Positions 1 to 12,082 of a stretch of 64,000 bases of DNA are shown here, piece after piece. This DNA is from Rachycentron canadum (Eukaryota; Chordata; Actinopteri; Carangiformes; Rachycentridae): positions 6,753,841 through 6,817,840 of the forward strand of contig CM076650.1 in assembly GCA_038496675.1 (NCBI GenBank), written 5' to 3'. The notes below the pieces were generated by a model, which did not search any database, was not told the origin of the DNA, and saw only the letters and a list, made by a program, of their open reading frames with translations. Each line of letters begins with the position of its first letter. Positions within the stretch are counted from its first letter, which is position 1. Position numbers and translations under genes: made by a program.

Positions 1-1041
1 CATTGTGTTTATAAAATAAAACATGTGCATCAAAATATATGGCTACATTGAACCTCAACACTTTTATGGTCGCAACCAAAATACATCCATAACTCCAAAT
101 AACGAGGACAAAAAGTTGGGATTTAACATCTGGTGGGATTTATAGTCTTTTTTGCTCGTAATCTGATCATGTAGTTCCTGATTTAAATCTAATTTATTGC
201 CGGTTTTCAACTGTTTTATACAGTCATGATCCTGCTACTTGTCAATAGACAGCAGTTTAAATGTGAGAGCTTTGGTTTCATTTGTTGAATTAAACAATAA
301 TTTTGTAGGGAAGTGTGTTTTTAATCAAGCATCAGGGAAAGAATTAGTTTGTCACTGAATACTGAAAGTAAGATAGTAATAACCTGAATAAAATCTGACT
401 CTTTCAAACTGTATCCAGCCCAAATACAATATTGATGCATCATGCAAATGGGTGAAACTGCCAGTTAATCAAAACGTGTAGGCTCCAGTCATGTGGAAAA
501 ACAGACTTGAATGTTGACAAGCGACAATTATAAAGAAATATAAGGCTATGTGTGGGTTATTAAGTTCTGAAATACAATAAAAATGCAAACTTTTTAAAGG
601 CACCATAGTGACTGAGTGACAGGTTTTTTTTTTTAAAGATACTCAAATTCATATCTATTTTACATCCACAATCCTTCATTTCAAATGTAATAATGAATAT
701 GTTGTGTTGTCAAGCAGCCACATTAAACGACTGTAGACAAGGGGGAGAGAAAAAAAAATAAAGTATGGAGAACAAGCAGATGTTTCCTTTGTTGTTGCAC
801 TGCCATCGTTCAGTAAAGCAACAGATTCAGGCCTCAAACTACACTAAATCTTTAAAATGATGTAATTTTGGATGTGAGCTGCATTGCAGGACACATTGTG
901 TAGTCACCTTACAGGCTGGAGGAGAGAGAACAGCCACAGCAGAGGCTTTGCTGCTTCGCCAAGATGTAAGTACAGACTCCACTCTCACAGCACAGGGACT
1001 TTTCACGGCAGAGTTGCAGCAGGTCGATGCATATCGCACAT

Positions 1042-1042
<1 letters not shown>

Positions 1043-1081
<39 letters not shown>
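1043..1081. repeat. (AC)n microsatellite
   Basis: About 19 uninterrupted AC units are visible. It sits just downstream (in minus-strand sense) of the splice donor at 1116, so it would lie in the first intron of the putative minus-strand gene there. It generates only low-complexity open frames. Confidence 0.95.
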
Positions 1082-1083
<2 letters not shown>

Positions 1084-1116
1084 CATGATGCGGCGGTGCC
1101 GTCCTGCTTGACTTAC

Positions 1117-1289
1117 CGGGGGGGATGAGCGCGCTCGCCGGGACACGTAATCCGCTCCGGCACCGTTGGAGTTAGTGGGAGATACTTTTCGGAGGAGAAA
1201 ATCTGTGTTGCGTTTCAGGTTATCGGCCCGTCAGGTGAGCTGCTGCCGCCAGTCCTGACCGAGCTGCAGCACAGACAACGACAGACACA

Positions 1290-1290
<1 letters not shown>
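1117..1290 (-). other. putative noncoding first exon of a gene left of the window
   Basis: Read on the minus strand, a CpG-rich stretch ends in a strong 5' splice site, CCCG then GTAAGTCAAG, with the GT at 1116-1115. The sequence is GC-rich, has no long open frame and carries (GA)n and GGCAGC repeats, as expected for a CpG-island promoter with an untranslated first exon. The upstream end cannot be placed because a (TC)n tract and the N gap interrupt it. The gene body would lie left of position 1 in the same orientation as ARFIP1. By recalled human order (ARFIP1, FHDC1, TRIM2) it could be one of those two, but nothing in the window shows which. Confidence 0.4.

Positions 1291-1291
<1 letters not shown>

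Positions 1292-1338
<47 letters not shown>
1292..1338. repeat. (TC)n microsatellite running into an assembly gap
   Basis: An uninterrupted TC dinucleotide tract ends exactly where the run of N begins. The low-complexity sequence on both sides of the gap probably caused the assembly break. Confidence 0.95.
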
Positions 1339-1738
1339 NNNNNNNNNNNNNNNNNNNNNNNNNNNNNNNNNNNNNNNNNNNNNNNNNNNNNNNNNNNNNN
1401 NNNNNNNNNNNNNNNNNNNNNNNNNNNNNNNNNNNNNNNNNNNNNNNNNNNNNNNNNNNNNNNNNNNNNNNNNNNNNNNNNNNNNNNNNNNNNNNNNNNN
1501 NNNNNNNNNNNNNNNNNNNNNNNNNNNNNNNNNNNNNNNNNNNNNNNNNNNNNNNNNNNNNNNNNNNNNNNNNNNNNNNNNNNNNNNNNNNNNNNNNNNN
1601 NNNNNNNNNNNNNNNNNNNNNNNNNNNNNNNNNNNNNNNNNNNNNNNNNNNNNNNNNNNNNNNNNNNNNNNNNNNNNNNNNNNNNNNNNNNNNNNNNNNN
1701 NNNNNNNNNNNNNNNNNNNNNNNNNNNNNNNNNNNNNN
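1339..1738. other. assembly gap of 400 N
   Basis: Exactly 400 undetermined bases. The round number suggests an estimated or fixed-size gap. It is bounded by a TC repeat and by a GGCAGC repeat, so GC-rich promoter sequence is probably missing. Confidence 0.99.
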
Positions 1739-1796
1739 GCGGCAGCGGCAGGCGGCGGCAGCGGCAGCGGCAGCGGCAGCGGCAGGCGGCGGCGTT
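1739..1796. repeat. GGCAGC/GGCGGC hexamer-like repeat
   Basis: Tandem GGCAGC units interspersed with AGGCGGC directly follow the gap. It is low-complexity GC-rich DNA. Open frames across it and the gap are poly-Ala or poly-Pro artefacts. Confidence 0.85.
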
Positions 1797-3895
1797 GTGA
1801 GCCTCCTCGTACGTGATTGGGCCAGGTGGACCAAGGCGCGTTCACACTGCGCGCGCCACAGGCAGCTTGTGACCACTGGTGCAATGACAAGGCTGCGACC
1901 AGTGGTGAGGTGGCGAAGGTGAGCTCACGTCACCAGGTGCATTTGTTTAGGTTAAGTGTTTTTATTCATGTGCTGCAATCAAGAGCAGATTATATGACGA
2001 TAGATCATCACCTCAGGCTGTGGGGAATTATTAGAGGCATTTTTTAAATCTACATTTTAGACAATTAATACATTAATAATTAATATTGCCTCCCCCCCCT
2101 CCACACTTCACTTACTTTGCACGTTTAAGATTTTCTATAGAAATAGATCACCTCTAAAATACAATACTACCTTATAGACTGAAGTGACCAACAGATGGGT
2201 TTCAGTCAAATGCTGCTTATACTTTAATGCATCTGTAATGTTAACTCAATAATGTAATATAAACACGAGTTGGACTATTTCACAAAATGCACAATTTTAC
2301 TTTTGACACTTAATGACAGCACTGACTCACTGTTACATATGGGAAAAAAACTGCAGGCGGGACTGTTACTTCTAATGGAGTCGATGTGAACTGTGTGAAT
2401 AAATTTCTTCTGATTTCTGTTTTTGCTTTTATTTCCGCTTTTACTCAATTGCATTTTATTGGCAAGTATTAAATGTTTAGCACCTCATTTATCTGACAGC
2501 TGTTAGGCCTTAGGGCTGAGAGCAGCTGGGACATTCATCGTAAAAATCAACTTTTCCAGCAGCTGTTTCACCTTTCACCAATGATCTTTATAGCTTTAGT
2601 AACCACCCTGTCTTTATTCTTACCTTTATTCCTTCCTTTTTTCCTTCTGTTCTTTCTTTACTTCCTTCTCATTATCCTATATTACTCATTCAATTCTTTT
2701 CTGTCTTTGGATATTTTTTCCCTTTATGCAGCTATTTATACTGAAATCAAGAAAATTCCTAAATCTGACAAAACTCTGACAAAATCTTCCCTTGGTAAAG
2801 AAAAAAAAAACAACAATGTAAATACTAAATACTTTGTCTTTTTCATGAATACCAGGCAGGGACAAAAGGCCCGGTTTGTAAGAACTGAACGTATCAGCTA
2901 GTTTGTTGGTGATCCCTGCCTAAAGGTAATCATTTATCCAACCTTTAGTTTCTCTGAGCATCATTGTCATATCTGAGCCAGATAACACAATCAGGATCAC
3001 AATTCAAACTGTTGTATTGTCTTTTCCAGACTTCAATACTCGAATTAAATGGTGTTAGAAACAAGGAACCAGACCATAGGTTACTAGATTAAACGTGCTA
3101 AATGCAATTTGCCTTTTATCTTCATCCACTAATGCACAAGGTCTCCAGTTTTTCCACAATAACTACAAAAAGATTATTTTTAAATTATTGTCGCTGAATG
3201 TGAAAATGTTTGACAGTATAATAATTGTGGTTCCTATTTGATTTTTCAATTATTCTTTTGTAATTCTTATATGAAATGCACATTAACACTGGAGTACACA
3301 GTGTGCATGAGCTAAACTGATCTTCAGTCATTTCATTTAACTGTTGTTTTAGGTGTGCTTACTCTATAATCCCTTTGCCCTAGTGTGGCGTTCTGAAGAG
3401 CCTCATGTAATTGACATTGCACAGGTAAACATGACATTGAGACTGTGGCAAGGCTTTTCTAAGGATTAACCAGATCCTGTCAAATGTATACATGTTGGTG
3501 TAGTGGGTCTGTAATTATGAAAACCTGAAGGTTAATCTAAAGCACCTGGAGGTGAGTAAACAAAAGTCTCCCGGTTGACTACAGTCATTTGAATCCATAT
3601 GTCAATACAACAGACTGTACAATAAACCACTGCCGTTCATCTGGAAAGGAACAAATTGATGAAAAAAAAAAAAAACAGGATGAGACAGAACGAGTCTACT
3701 TAAAAAACACTCATCAAATCATTTTGAATTGTAATTTGCCCATGTAATAAGCTTTTTGTGGCTCATCTGTATTACTGTCTGTATCTTTTCTGCTTTAGCT
3801 CATTGTCAACAACAAGCCAGAGGCACCGTAAGGCTTCACTTTAATTCATGTGGCTGTGACTTTCTATACCAACAACAACCATAAAACGACACTTA
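1797..3895. other. intergenic DNA without recognisable genes
   Basis: GC-rich up to about 1930, then AT-rich. The open frames here (for example 2581-2901) are rich in Phe/Leu/Lys from T- and A-runs, have no recognisable domain and are not flanked by convincing splice sites. It spans from the putative first exon of the left-hand gene to the 3' end of ARFIP1. Confidence 0.5.
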
Positions 3896-3909
3896 AAGAA
3901 AAAAAAACT

Positions 3910-3915
3910 TTTATT
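3910..3915 (-). terminator. ARFIP1: poly(A) signal AATAAA, probable ARFIP1 3' end
   Basis: TTTATT on the plus strand reads AATAAA on the minus strand, within GGGAAAATAAAAG followed by a T-rich downstream element. It lies about 2.1 kb past the ARFIP1 stop codon, a plausible 3'UTR length. The 3'UTR would be 6019 down to about 3895. Other hexamers further downstream (for example near 2455) are possible alternatives. Confidence 0.5.
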
Positions 3916-4526
3916 TTCCCAAAGAGGTTACACAACATTTGGAATCCTTTTCAACTCAACATTTGTTAATGTTTCATTATTACAAAGGTAGCGAGCCACT
4001 AGTACATACTAGTACTAGCACATCATTCTGTAGGTCTTCTGGGAAAAAAAAAAAAAAAAAAAGAAAAATAAGCAAAAGCCAAATGGCCGCATTGGTCATT
4101 AACTACATACTCATGATAAAATAGAGAAAATTACAAATATATATCCACCTATTTCAGGGAAACAATAGATTGTTGTACAAGTTTCACACAGTCAGACTGC
4201 TACAGTGAGCCATAGCAAAAGTATCAACAAAGTGAGGACATGACAGCTGGTCATAAAAGCCAGAGCAATTGAAATCCTTTTATATAGCCCAGTGAAGGAA
4301 ACTGTTAGCAGCTTAGGTAAAGAATGCTGGTCTTTTAAATTTACAAAAGACAAAAAAGTTTCTCAAGTTACTGGTATTTTGGTTTACACCTTATATATCA
4401 TACAGTTCTTACAATTCTATTTGTAATTAGTCTCAAATGCATAAATGTGCATATGTGCAATATTGATAAATACCTTTGAGAACAGCATGTCTTCATAAAG
4501 ATTTACACTTGCTGAAGTTAATGGAG

Positions 4527-4550
4527 TTTTTTTTTTTTTTTTTTTTTTTT
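4527..4550. repeat. poly(T)/poly(A) run
   Basis: Twenty-four consecutive T on the plus strand within the presumed ARFIP1 3'UTR (poly(A) in transcript sense). Internal A-tracts like this can prime false cDNA ends. Confidence 0.9.
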
Positions 4551-5039
4551 AAAAACACAGCTATCATCTTGTTTTGTGTGAAGTGTTCAGATGTGATATA
4601 GGCTATGACTATATCCCTGGAGTGTGTGTGTGTTGTGTGTTTGGTTCATTCTCTTCCATCAAGAGTTGGTCCCAAAAACTGGTAGTGTTTCCAATTATAA
4701 GACCAGTTGGTATGAAGAAGGAAGAGAAGAACAAATTGATGAAATCAAGGCACATTTAGTTACATAAGGCTCGTCCTTCATTTTCTCTGGAATTTGAGAG
4801 ACTCAACACACCCATTCAGTCATGTGCCATGGATTTGGACAAATAGGGACCTGTTAAAAAAAAAAGTAGTCCAATACTAATTAAAAAACAGAATAATGTC
4901 AATATAATCATATCATAACGTGGCATTTGTGGCACCACTATGACTTTAATCTCTGTTTGATATTTTTGGACACACTTTTTCTTTTTTTTTTATTTGTCTT
5001 GCTGCATCTGAGAAGATCCATACCATCTTGTGTGTTTAA

Positions 5040-5400
5040 TAGTAGGCTATAGCCAGTGTTGGCTTAGTTTAGCACAAAGATTAGAAATAGGGGGATAGAG
5101 ATTGCCTGGCTCTGTTTGAAAATACAAAGCCTCCTCATAAAACGACAACTTGATTTTTTTTTTAGACTTTGGTTTTGTCTAATTCCACCTCAGGTTTATA
5201 TGTGTTGATAGGGAGGATTTTTACCATTAGAGAGAGCAAGGCTTGATGTATCCCTTTGTTTCCAGAGTTTAGTTAACCAGCTGTCTAGCTATAGTCTATA
5301 TCAAACTGACAGATATAAGAAGGGTGTTGATCTTTTCATATGGCTCTCCTCAAAAAAGCAATAAGGCATATTTCCCAAAATGTCTAATTACCACTTTAAT
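5040..5400. repeat. interspersed repeat resembling a common spiny-rayed-fish family
   Basis: Contains the word series GGCTTAGTTTAGCACAAAGA, then GGCTCTGTTTGAAAATACAAA, close to a dispersed teleost sequence I recall as 'gcttagcataaagactggaaacaggg...ctagcctggctctgtccaaag'. Related words occur at 38.2, 52.8 and 57.4 kb in this window. Family name unknown to me. It lies within the ARFIP1 3'UTR region. Confidence 0.4.
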
Positions 5401-6019
5401 TGGAGTTTGCTGGTATAAGTGATCAATTTGCATTTTGCATGATTCAGAAATCTGAATGCAGTTTTTCCACATTCATCAGAACAAGTGTAAGGTCAAATCT
5501 TGAAAAAATTATTATTAATATGTTGAAAAAGAATCTTCCTGATTAGACTTTCATAAAGAGCCCATCCTCATCTCATTCAGCTGATAGGAGTGATGTAAAT
5601 AATGTAAAGGAAATAGTTGTTTTGATCCCTGTTGCTGCCCTTACAGAGCCTGCATGTCCGCTGTGCTGGGATACAACATTCATATGCTAGAATACAAAAG
5701 GCCATTTACAGTCTCCAGACGTGTTTAGTGCAGCAACTCCTGCTCATTTTTTTGTCAAAAGTACAGTACAAAAGTGCGTTTCCTATGATTTGAAATAGTT
5801 GCAAAGATGAAAAGAATTTTTTTAAGATCAAGAGTAAAACAGATTGTGGGTTTTTGTTTTCCTTCCTGTGTATTTAATTTAAAGATTCACAATTCTGAGA
5901 TTTCGAAAGGCAGTGACTGTGGAGTTGAAGTGAGAAGAGGGTTTCCTGTAGTATTCTGTAGAATTTGACATTTTCTCTCAAAACCCCAAACTGAGCCAGT
6001 ATGGCTTTGAAAGGAGTGA

Positions 6020-9000
6020 TTAGTGCTCTTCCAGCCAAGATGGACTGTCCCCACCTGGCATTTTCAACTTGATGTGGAACTGCTTGAGTGTCTGTTCCAG
6101 CTGCTGTTGGTTTCCAGCGTAGTATGCAGCTATGGCATTGTGGAACAGGATGAGCTGGTTATGCAATACCTTCACCTGTTTGGAAGCAGGGAAAGAAAAA
6201 AAAGAGAGATTGAGCACTTTGAACGTGAATGCTTTTGTGCAGGTGCAGGCATGTAGAGCGGCGCTAGCCTCTAGATGACCTTGTTCTCCTCCAGGAACTT
6301 CAGTTTGACAGAGACGTCGTTTCGCATCCTCTCGTATTTCTCGCGGTGGATCTGGAACTGCTGCTGGGACTGCTCGATCTTGGGCATGGTGATGGCGTCA
6401 CGTGGCCCCAGATTCAACTCCTCCAAATCTGTGCGGTATGCATCATACTCCACCCTAGAGATCATTTAAACACCATCAGAACTTTATGTGTGTTTATGCA
6501 TCACAACATGCAAGGAAACACAAGAGTAAGCCCTGTTCACCAGCTCCAGTCCACAGGTTATATTTAGTGAACAAATGAGACATTCTGACAAGGTTTTGAT
6601 TCTTTAAAGCTGCTCTAATCAACACTTCTGTATTAACAATGTGTCAGATGATTCTGTCATGTGAAAATATTGCAATTCCATTTTAACACCTTTCAGCTCG
6701 TTGTTTTGGCTTTATTGCCTGCAACTTTACTGTTGTGGTTCATGTCTCTCGTCAGCATGATTCTCAGCAAAAGATTTCCCATAAACCCACTGGACACCAT
6801 CTGTCCTGCACTTCATTGCAGACAGACTTACCACGTAACTGGTAAAAACAGAAGTGCATTTAGCAGCTAGAGAGAAAGATATTTTTATGGTGGAGATGAA
6901 AACAAAAGCTAAAAGGGAGAGTGAATATTGGAAGCATTTTCATCAGGTGGAGACAAACACCAAAGTGTAAATAGGAAACTGTTCCAAAATTGCCAGACAA
7001 CTTCAGTGTTATTTTACTTTGCATATGCATTATTCTGTCTTGTCCTTAATTCTGCTCTGTCTATATACTTTATATATAAAATTTTATAAAAACCTAATAA
7101 AAATAAAAATAAATTTTGTGGATTGAAGCTTGTGTGCAGGCAGAGCAAACGCATTTGTAGCCATTACCTGGCTATTTCATACTGTTTGATATTAATCATG
7201 GTGTCTTCGATTGTTTTGTCCACAAGTGTTTTCACACTGGAGATGAAGAAGTTGATAGCACCCAGCAGTGTCTCTCCATTTTTGGACAAAAGCTTTTGGG
7301 TGTCAGCATTGTACCCAAACTCCTCCTGAAGAAAACAATTAAACACATGAACAGGAGCATTAGTGATTATTAAAACTATACAAGTCAATTTTGTCACTAT
7401 GAACCCCTAAGTTTAACCTGTGGGGAGGCCAATACTTCCACAGACTGATCTGACCTACAGTACATATGAAATAACAGGTCAAGTTACGACCTCACAAAAT
7501 AAAAATATAACAAAAAAAAAAAAAAACAGCTTCAGTACAACATATATAGATTAGTAAATAACTTATAACCTAACTGTATATTATTTCACTCAAATGTAAA
7601 AAAAAAAAAAAAAAAAAAAAGAGTGCATTTATTATTCAAAACATGGAGCAATACATGTAAATCAGAGGAAGTGGGAGAGAGTATACTGTTGTAATGCATA
7701 GGGTAAAGTCTTTATTGGCTTTTAAGCCATTAGGTTTCTAGTTTAGAGTGTGCACCATCATATGATGCTTCATTAAAATAAAAATAAACTAACAATAAAA
7801 ATCTATGGGATCAGAGAAGCTTCTGGGAAATCTTAAGTGTCTAACAGATGGCCCAAAAGTCTATCCATATTCTATACCGGGATATTAAGTTAAAGATGAT
7901 AACAAGACTATTCCAAGTTCTAACTCATCTGATTTATGTTATAGTACCTAAATATATGAACTCACATGGAGCTCTGGTGACTTGAGGCTGAGGTCGGCAA
8001 AAGCGTCGCCCAGCTGCCTCTGTGTCTGCATCATCTGGGACAGCTGACTGGCCAGCGTCTGAGCCAGCTTTATCACATTCTGATACTTTCTCTTGTTGTC
8101 ATGCAGGACTTCAATTTGAGCCTCCAGCTCCAGGTCCACTGTCCTCGAGCCCCGCCCCAGCTTCTCTGACAGAATCTGCCTGGTACACTGCAGTGGAAAG
8201 CAGGCTTATTAACAAACAGACTTGTAAGAGGCAAACTGTACTTTAGAATACTATTGATGATTGTGGGGCGTTTGTGCTTAAGTCAAGACAGAAAGAAGAA
8301 ATTGACTGTGAAAGAGACAATGAAACAGAGTGGAGCCAAGCTACAAAGTCTAAAGCAAGAAAAGATATCAGTTACTGTGGTTGACAGTTTGGGGTACAGT
8401 TCACTATTTCTGCCAACATCCTAATTAACTGAGAGAAGATAAAGAGTGATGCTAAGACAGGGAGATGAAGCAAAATAATGACAGGATGTAAAAATAAATC
8501 AAGGACAGAGAGGATTACTTTATATGTGTTGATGCTCCACTTTCTCACTAGGTCCAGTTTTTCCATGGCTGGGTTCTTTAAGTCATCCGAAAGGACCACC
8601 GCTCCACTGTTTGGCTGCTCTTTCATTGCGCCTAGACAATTAAAAGTCATTCACTTTGTGAGTGATTAAGTTATTGGATTTGCAGGCTAGAAAGCTGTGG
8701 TGAAAATTAGGGAGGTACATGTGAAGTGTTATAATTATCAAACAGTGTAATTAGATTGTCTTGAGACACTGAAACTTCAACAGATACCAAATGCTGAATT
8801 AAAAGGCATTAGAAGACACTGATGACATCCATGATTATTCATTTCAAAATGAAAATACAATTAGTCATGATTAACCACTTTGAAAGTGCTAACAATCACA
8901 GAAAAAGTGACAAATAGTGCTTCATTGTGTGTTGGGTACAGCGAGGAAATAATGAAAGATATCCGACCTCAAAACTGACAAAATGTAAATATCTAATGAG

Positions 9001-12000
9001 TGAAAATTAGAGCTGTCAATAAATGATGTGTGTAAAGGTGTAAAGTGTAAAAATAAATATGATACTATATACTTTTATCTCACAAGCTAATGCTAAGGAA
9101 GTAGCTAGCTTGTTTGATTTCAGGTGTGTGTCTTTTGTCTTGGACCACATTTAAAATTAGTGATGAGTTGGTATTAGTTAGTTAGTTTTATCTTGGTAAT
9201 TTTGTAGCTTTATAAAGATAGATAGCTTCAGTGAGCTAGCTAACATTAGTTTAAAAGGGCTGATGCTCATTGTGTTTGGCCTTGTTATCATGAGTTGATA
9301 GGATATTAAAAGCAAATTGTAAAATTCATATTTATTTTCACACTCAGTTTTAATTCTTCAACTAATATTTCTTTGCATATATTTCTCTTGTTTTATATTT
9401 ACTTCATTTTGTCAGTTTTGGGGCTCCACAGAGCAAGACTATGGGTACCAACTTTCGCAAGGACAAAGGTTGCAAGCAGGAAAATCCACTGAGATTAAAA
9501 GTCTTGGCAGTTTTCTTTCAGGCCAAGCAAGTGCCTTAGACATCGATAAAAAGCACGAGATCTAGAAATCTTGAGGTCTAGATCTTAGTAAAAAGACTCT
9601 AGGGACTATATAAACACTTATAATTAGCCACCACAAAGCAGAAAACTACTTCAGTTAGTCCAGACTTATGCAAAGGCAAAGTTTGGAGAGCCAACAAACA
9701 AGAGAGGAGAAGGAGAAAGGTTTGATTCTGAATGGAGTGCAGCCTGTGGGAACAAGGAGAGGGTAAGAAACTGATGAAAACCAAGAAGAGTACAGTAGAT
9801 TGTGGTTAATTTAGTGTGCAAATGGTGATGATTCAGTATCATCTTGTTCATTCTCCATCGCTGCAGGTACCTTTCTCGGCCTGACTATCGCTGGAAGAGC
9901 GCGCCAGGCGGCTAGCAACAGCCGAGCTGGGCGCTACAGGTGCCACAGGAGATGTTGGCAGGCTTGCTGACCCTGGGAGATATTCAGAGTTATGATTCAT
10001 TAGTATGTCTTCCCCCTGCCTACACAAGTGTAAGGGGAATTTCTCATTGATGTTGATTTCCTGTGTGTTTTATTAATTATGGTGGCTCTCCCCGTGTTGC
10101 AGGATGAACATTTTAATGAACAAAAGCCTACCTCATCCAGTGTAAATAACATGGAAAATAGCCATGGCAACATTGTGGTAAATGGGCCACAACAGCTTGC
10201 TACTCTATGGGGAGATTTTTATTTGCATTTGTAACAAGGGTGTGATGATGAAAAGGAAAGGAGGGTTACAACCTGGAGATCAGAGGAAACTCATTAAATT
10301 CAATTGGACGTCCACCTTTACAAATTCAAATGTCTGCTTTTCGAATTTCACACAGAAATTTTCATAGAAAAGTGGAGCCACTGGGAATACATGGAGCGAA
10401 AGATGGTTTGTAAACACAGAATGCCGCAGAGCAAATAATAATAAAATAATGTAACAAGCTGACAAGGCCTGGTAAGTTTCTGCTTTGCTGCTACGTCACA
10501 AAACACAAAACAATAGTAGAACTGGGGAGCAAGGTTTTTACCTATGTATGGTCCTGATTCAATGATGCCTTCTGTTGTTGAAGCAAAGTTGCTGGAGGTA
10601 ATGCAGGACTCTGAGAGATTTAGGGCCCCAGGTCCACTGGGGTAAGAGTCCTATGGAAACAGGGATTATTATTATTATTATTAATTATTATTCAAACAGG
10701 GATTATATCAAAAGTTACTGGTTCCTTGCAGACAGGAAAAGGGTTCAGTGTACTTTGTGAAATCCACCCACAGAAAAAGGCACAAAAAAATACAAATACA
10801 AAGTGATATCATTTTCTGTCTTTGATTAAAACATCACTAACCTTGGCTGAGATATCCCAGCTACTGTTTGAGTCAACCATTCCTGAAGCTACTTGACAAT
10901 TAAAGCCACGATTATTTCTCTGGCAGTGTTTTATTGTAAATCAGGTCTGTTAATATAAGCATGCTCTTCACACACCTGCTTTCTTCTGTCTGGTAACTTT
11001 TTACCCCGTATTCAAATAGAGAATATAATAAATTTGCACTCCAGTGTTAAGTGCTGTGTGGGCTCTAAATATATATATTATAAATATATTATTATGGATA
11101 TATTACAAAGCAAACATTTGTGTTTCTCTAATGATGGAATGGAAGAATAAAAGTTAAGTTGTGGCAAACCTGCAATTATGTGGTTTCAATGACACAAATG
11201 ATCAATGTGACACAGAAACCATGTCAGCGTACAGTTAAGTCCCTCAGGCAATTAATAAATTCTTGTCTGAACTGTTTCATTTGATCAAGATAAAACCTTT
11301 TACAGCTCCCTACATGCTTGTGGCTGCTGTGTCTTCCCTGCCACAGGCTGCCAGTGTGACAGTGATCCATTAGGAGTAAACAGGAGCCCATCTGGACGCT
11401 CAGTCAGATCAATCAGATTGATGATGGAGAGGGTAGCTGGAGGTGTCCATCAAAATGACTTGACTATGAAATGATTTCACCTTGAAGGTCTGAGTATAGC
11501 ACTCCTACACAGAATGAAGCCTGTTTTGTAGATCTGTAACGATATATCTATCAATCATTTGCCATAAAATATTAAGCAACTACAACTAACAATTGTTATT
11601 ATTTGTTTAACTGGTTATAAGCAACCCTAAAACATCTCCTCACCCTCTTCTCAGAAGGAAATCATAGAAGATATTTTCACCGTTTTATATCATAATAATG
11701 GGTGATTGTTAATAAAAATAATTGTTAGTTACAGTCCCACTATTTTCAATATATTGCCAAAAACACCAGTCTTGCAACTTTGGTTGCTCTGTTAATTTCA
11801 TCCAGGAGTAGAGTGGCTATCACAGAAATCATGACAACAGGAAGTGTTGTTGTTAAGACATCATATTTCAACCCAAGGACCTTTTGGATCTTTTTGAGGT
11901 TTGTTTGGGAAGCCAGTACACTCACATTATCTGAGACAATTATATAGTTTTGAGGTGCTGTTCTCAAAAGCCACTGAAGAAACTCTTACCCTTTGGAAAA

Positions 12001-12082
12001 TTGTCTCAGGGCTCTGATCCAGGTCTCCATTGCTAGTGACTGGAATCTCAGCAGCTGAGCTTCTATGGGACTCCTCAGCCAT
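6020..12082 (-). CDS. ARFIP1: arfaptin-1 (core isoform, 375 aa, 8 coding exons)
   Basis: A BAR-domain protein that senses curved trans-Golgi membranes and binds GTP-bound ARL1, ARF and Rac1, limiting formation of secretory carriers. Coding exons, 5' to 3' on the minus strand: 11990-12082, 10542-10650, 9871-9972, 8519-8631, 7966-8187, 7168-7325, 6280-6454, 6020-6175. Phases close exactly to 375 residues (human recalled as 373). The start is ATG at 12082 (A at -3, G at +4), beginning MAEESHRSSAAEIPVTSNGD, very like human. Residues 1-110 are disordered. The amphipathic-helix region is about 111-140, with a protein kinase D-type site LDLVRKWS at Ser134. The BAR/arfaptin-homology domain is about 150-355, including ELNLGPRDA and VSVKLKFLEENK. 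The C-terminus is PSWLEEH. The last intron (6176-6279) has a weak donor, GTCATC. Upstream exons at 16618-16997 and from 17802 link it to the promoter shared with FAM193A. Confidence 0.95.
7598..7620. repeat. poly(A) run in an ARFIP1 intron
   Basis: Twenty-three consecutive A on the plus strand, in the intron between coding exons 5 and 6. It may be the tail of an old retroposed insertion, but no element was recognised next to it. Confidence 0.85.

Noticed and set aside
1220..1890. Long minus-strand open frames of Arg-Glu, Ala and Pro repeats spanning the N gap
   Set aside because: Made only of (TC)n, GGCAGC repeat and undetermined bases; no evidence of a protein.
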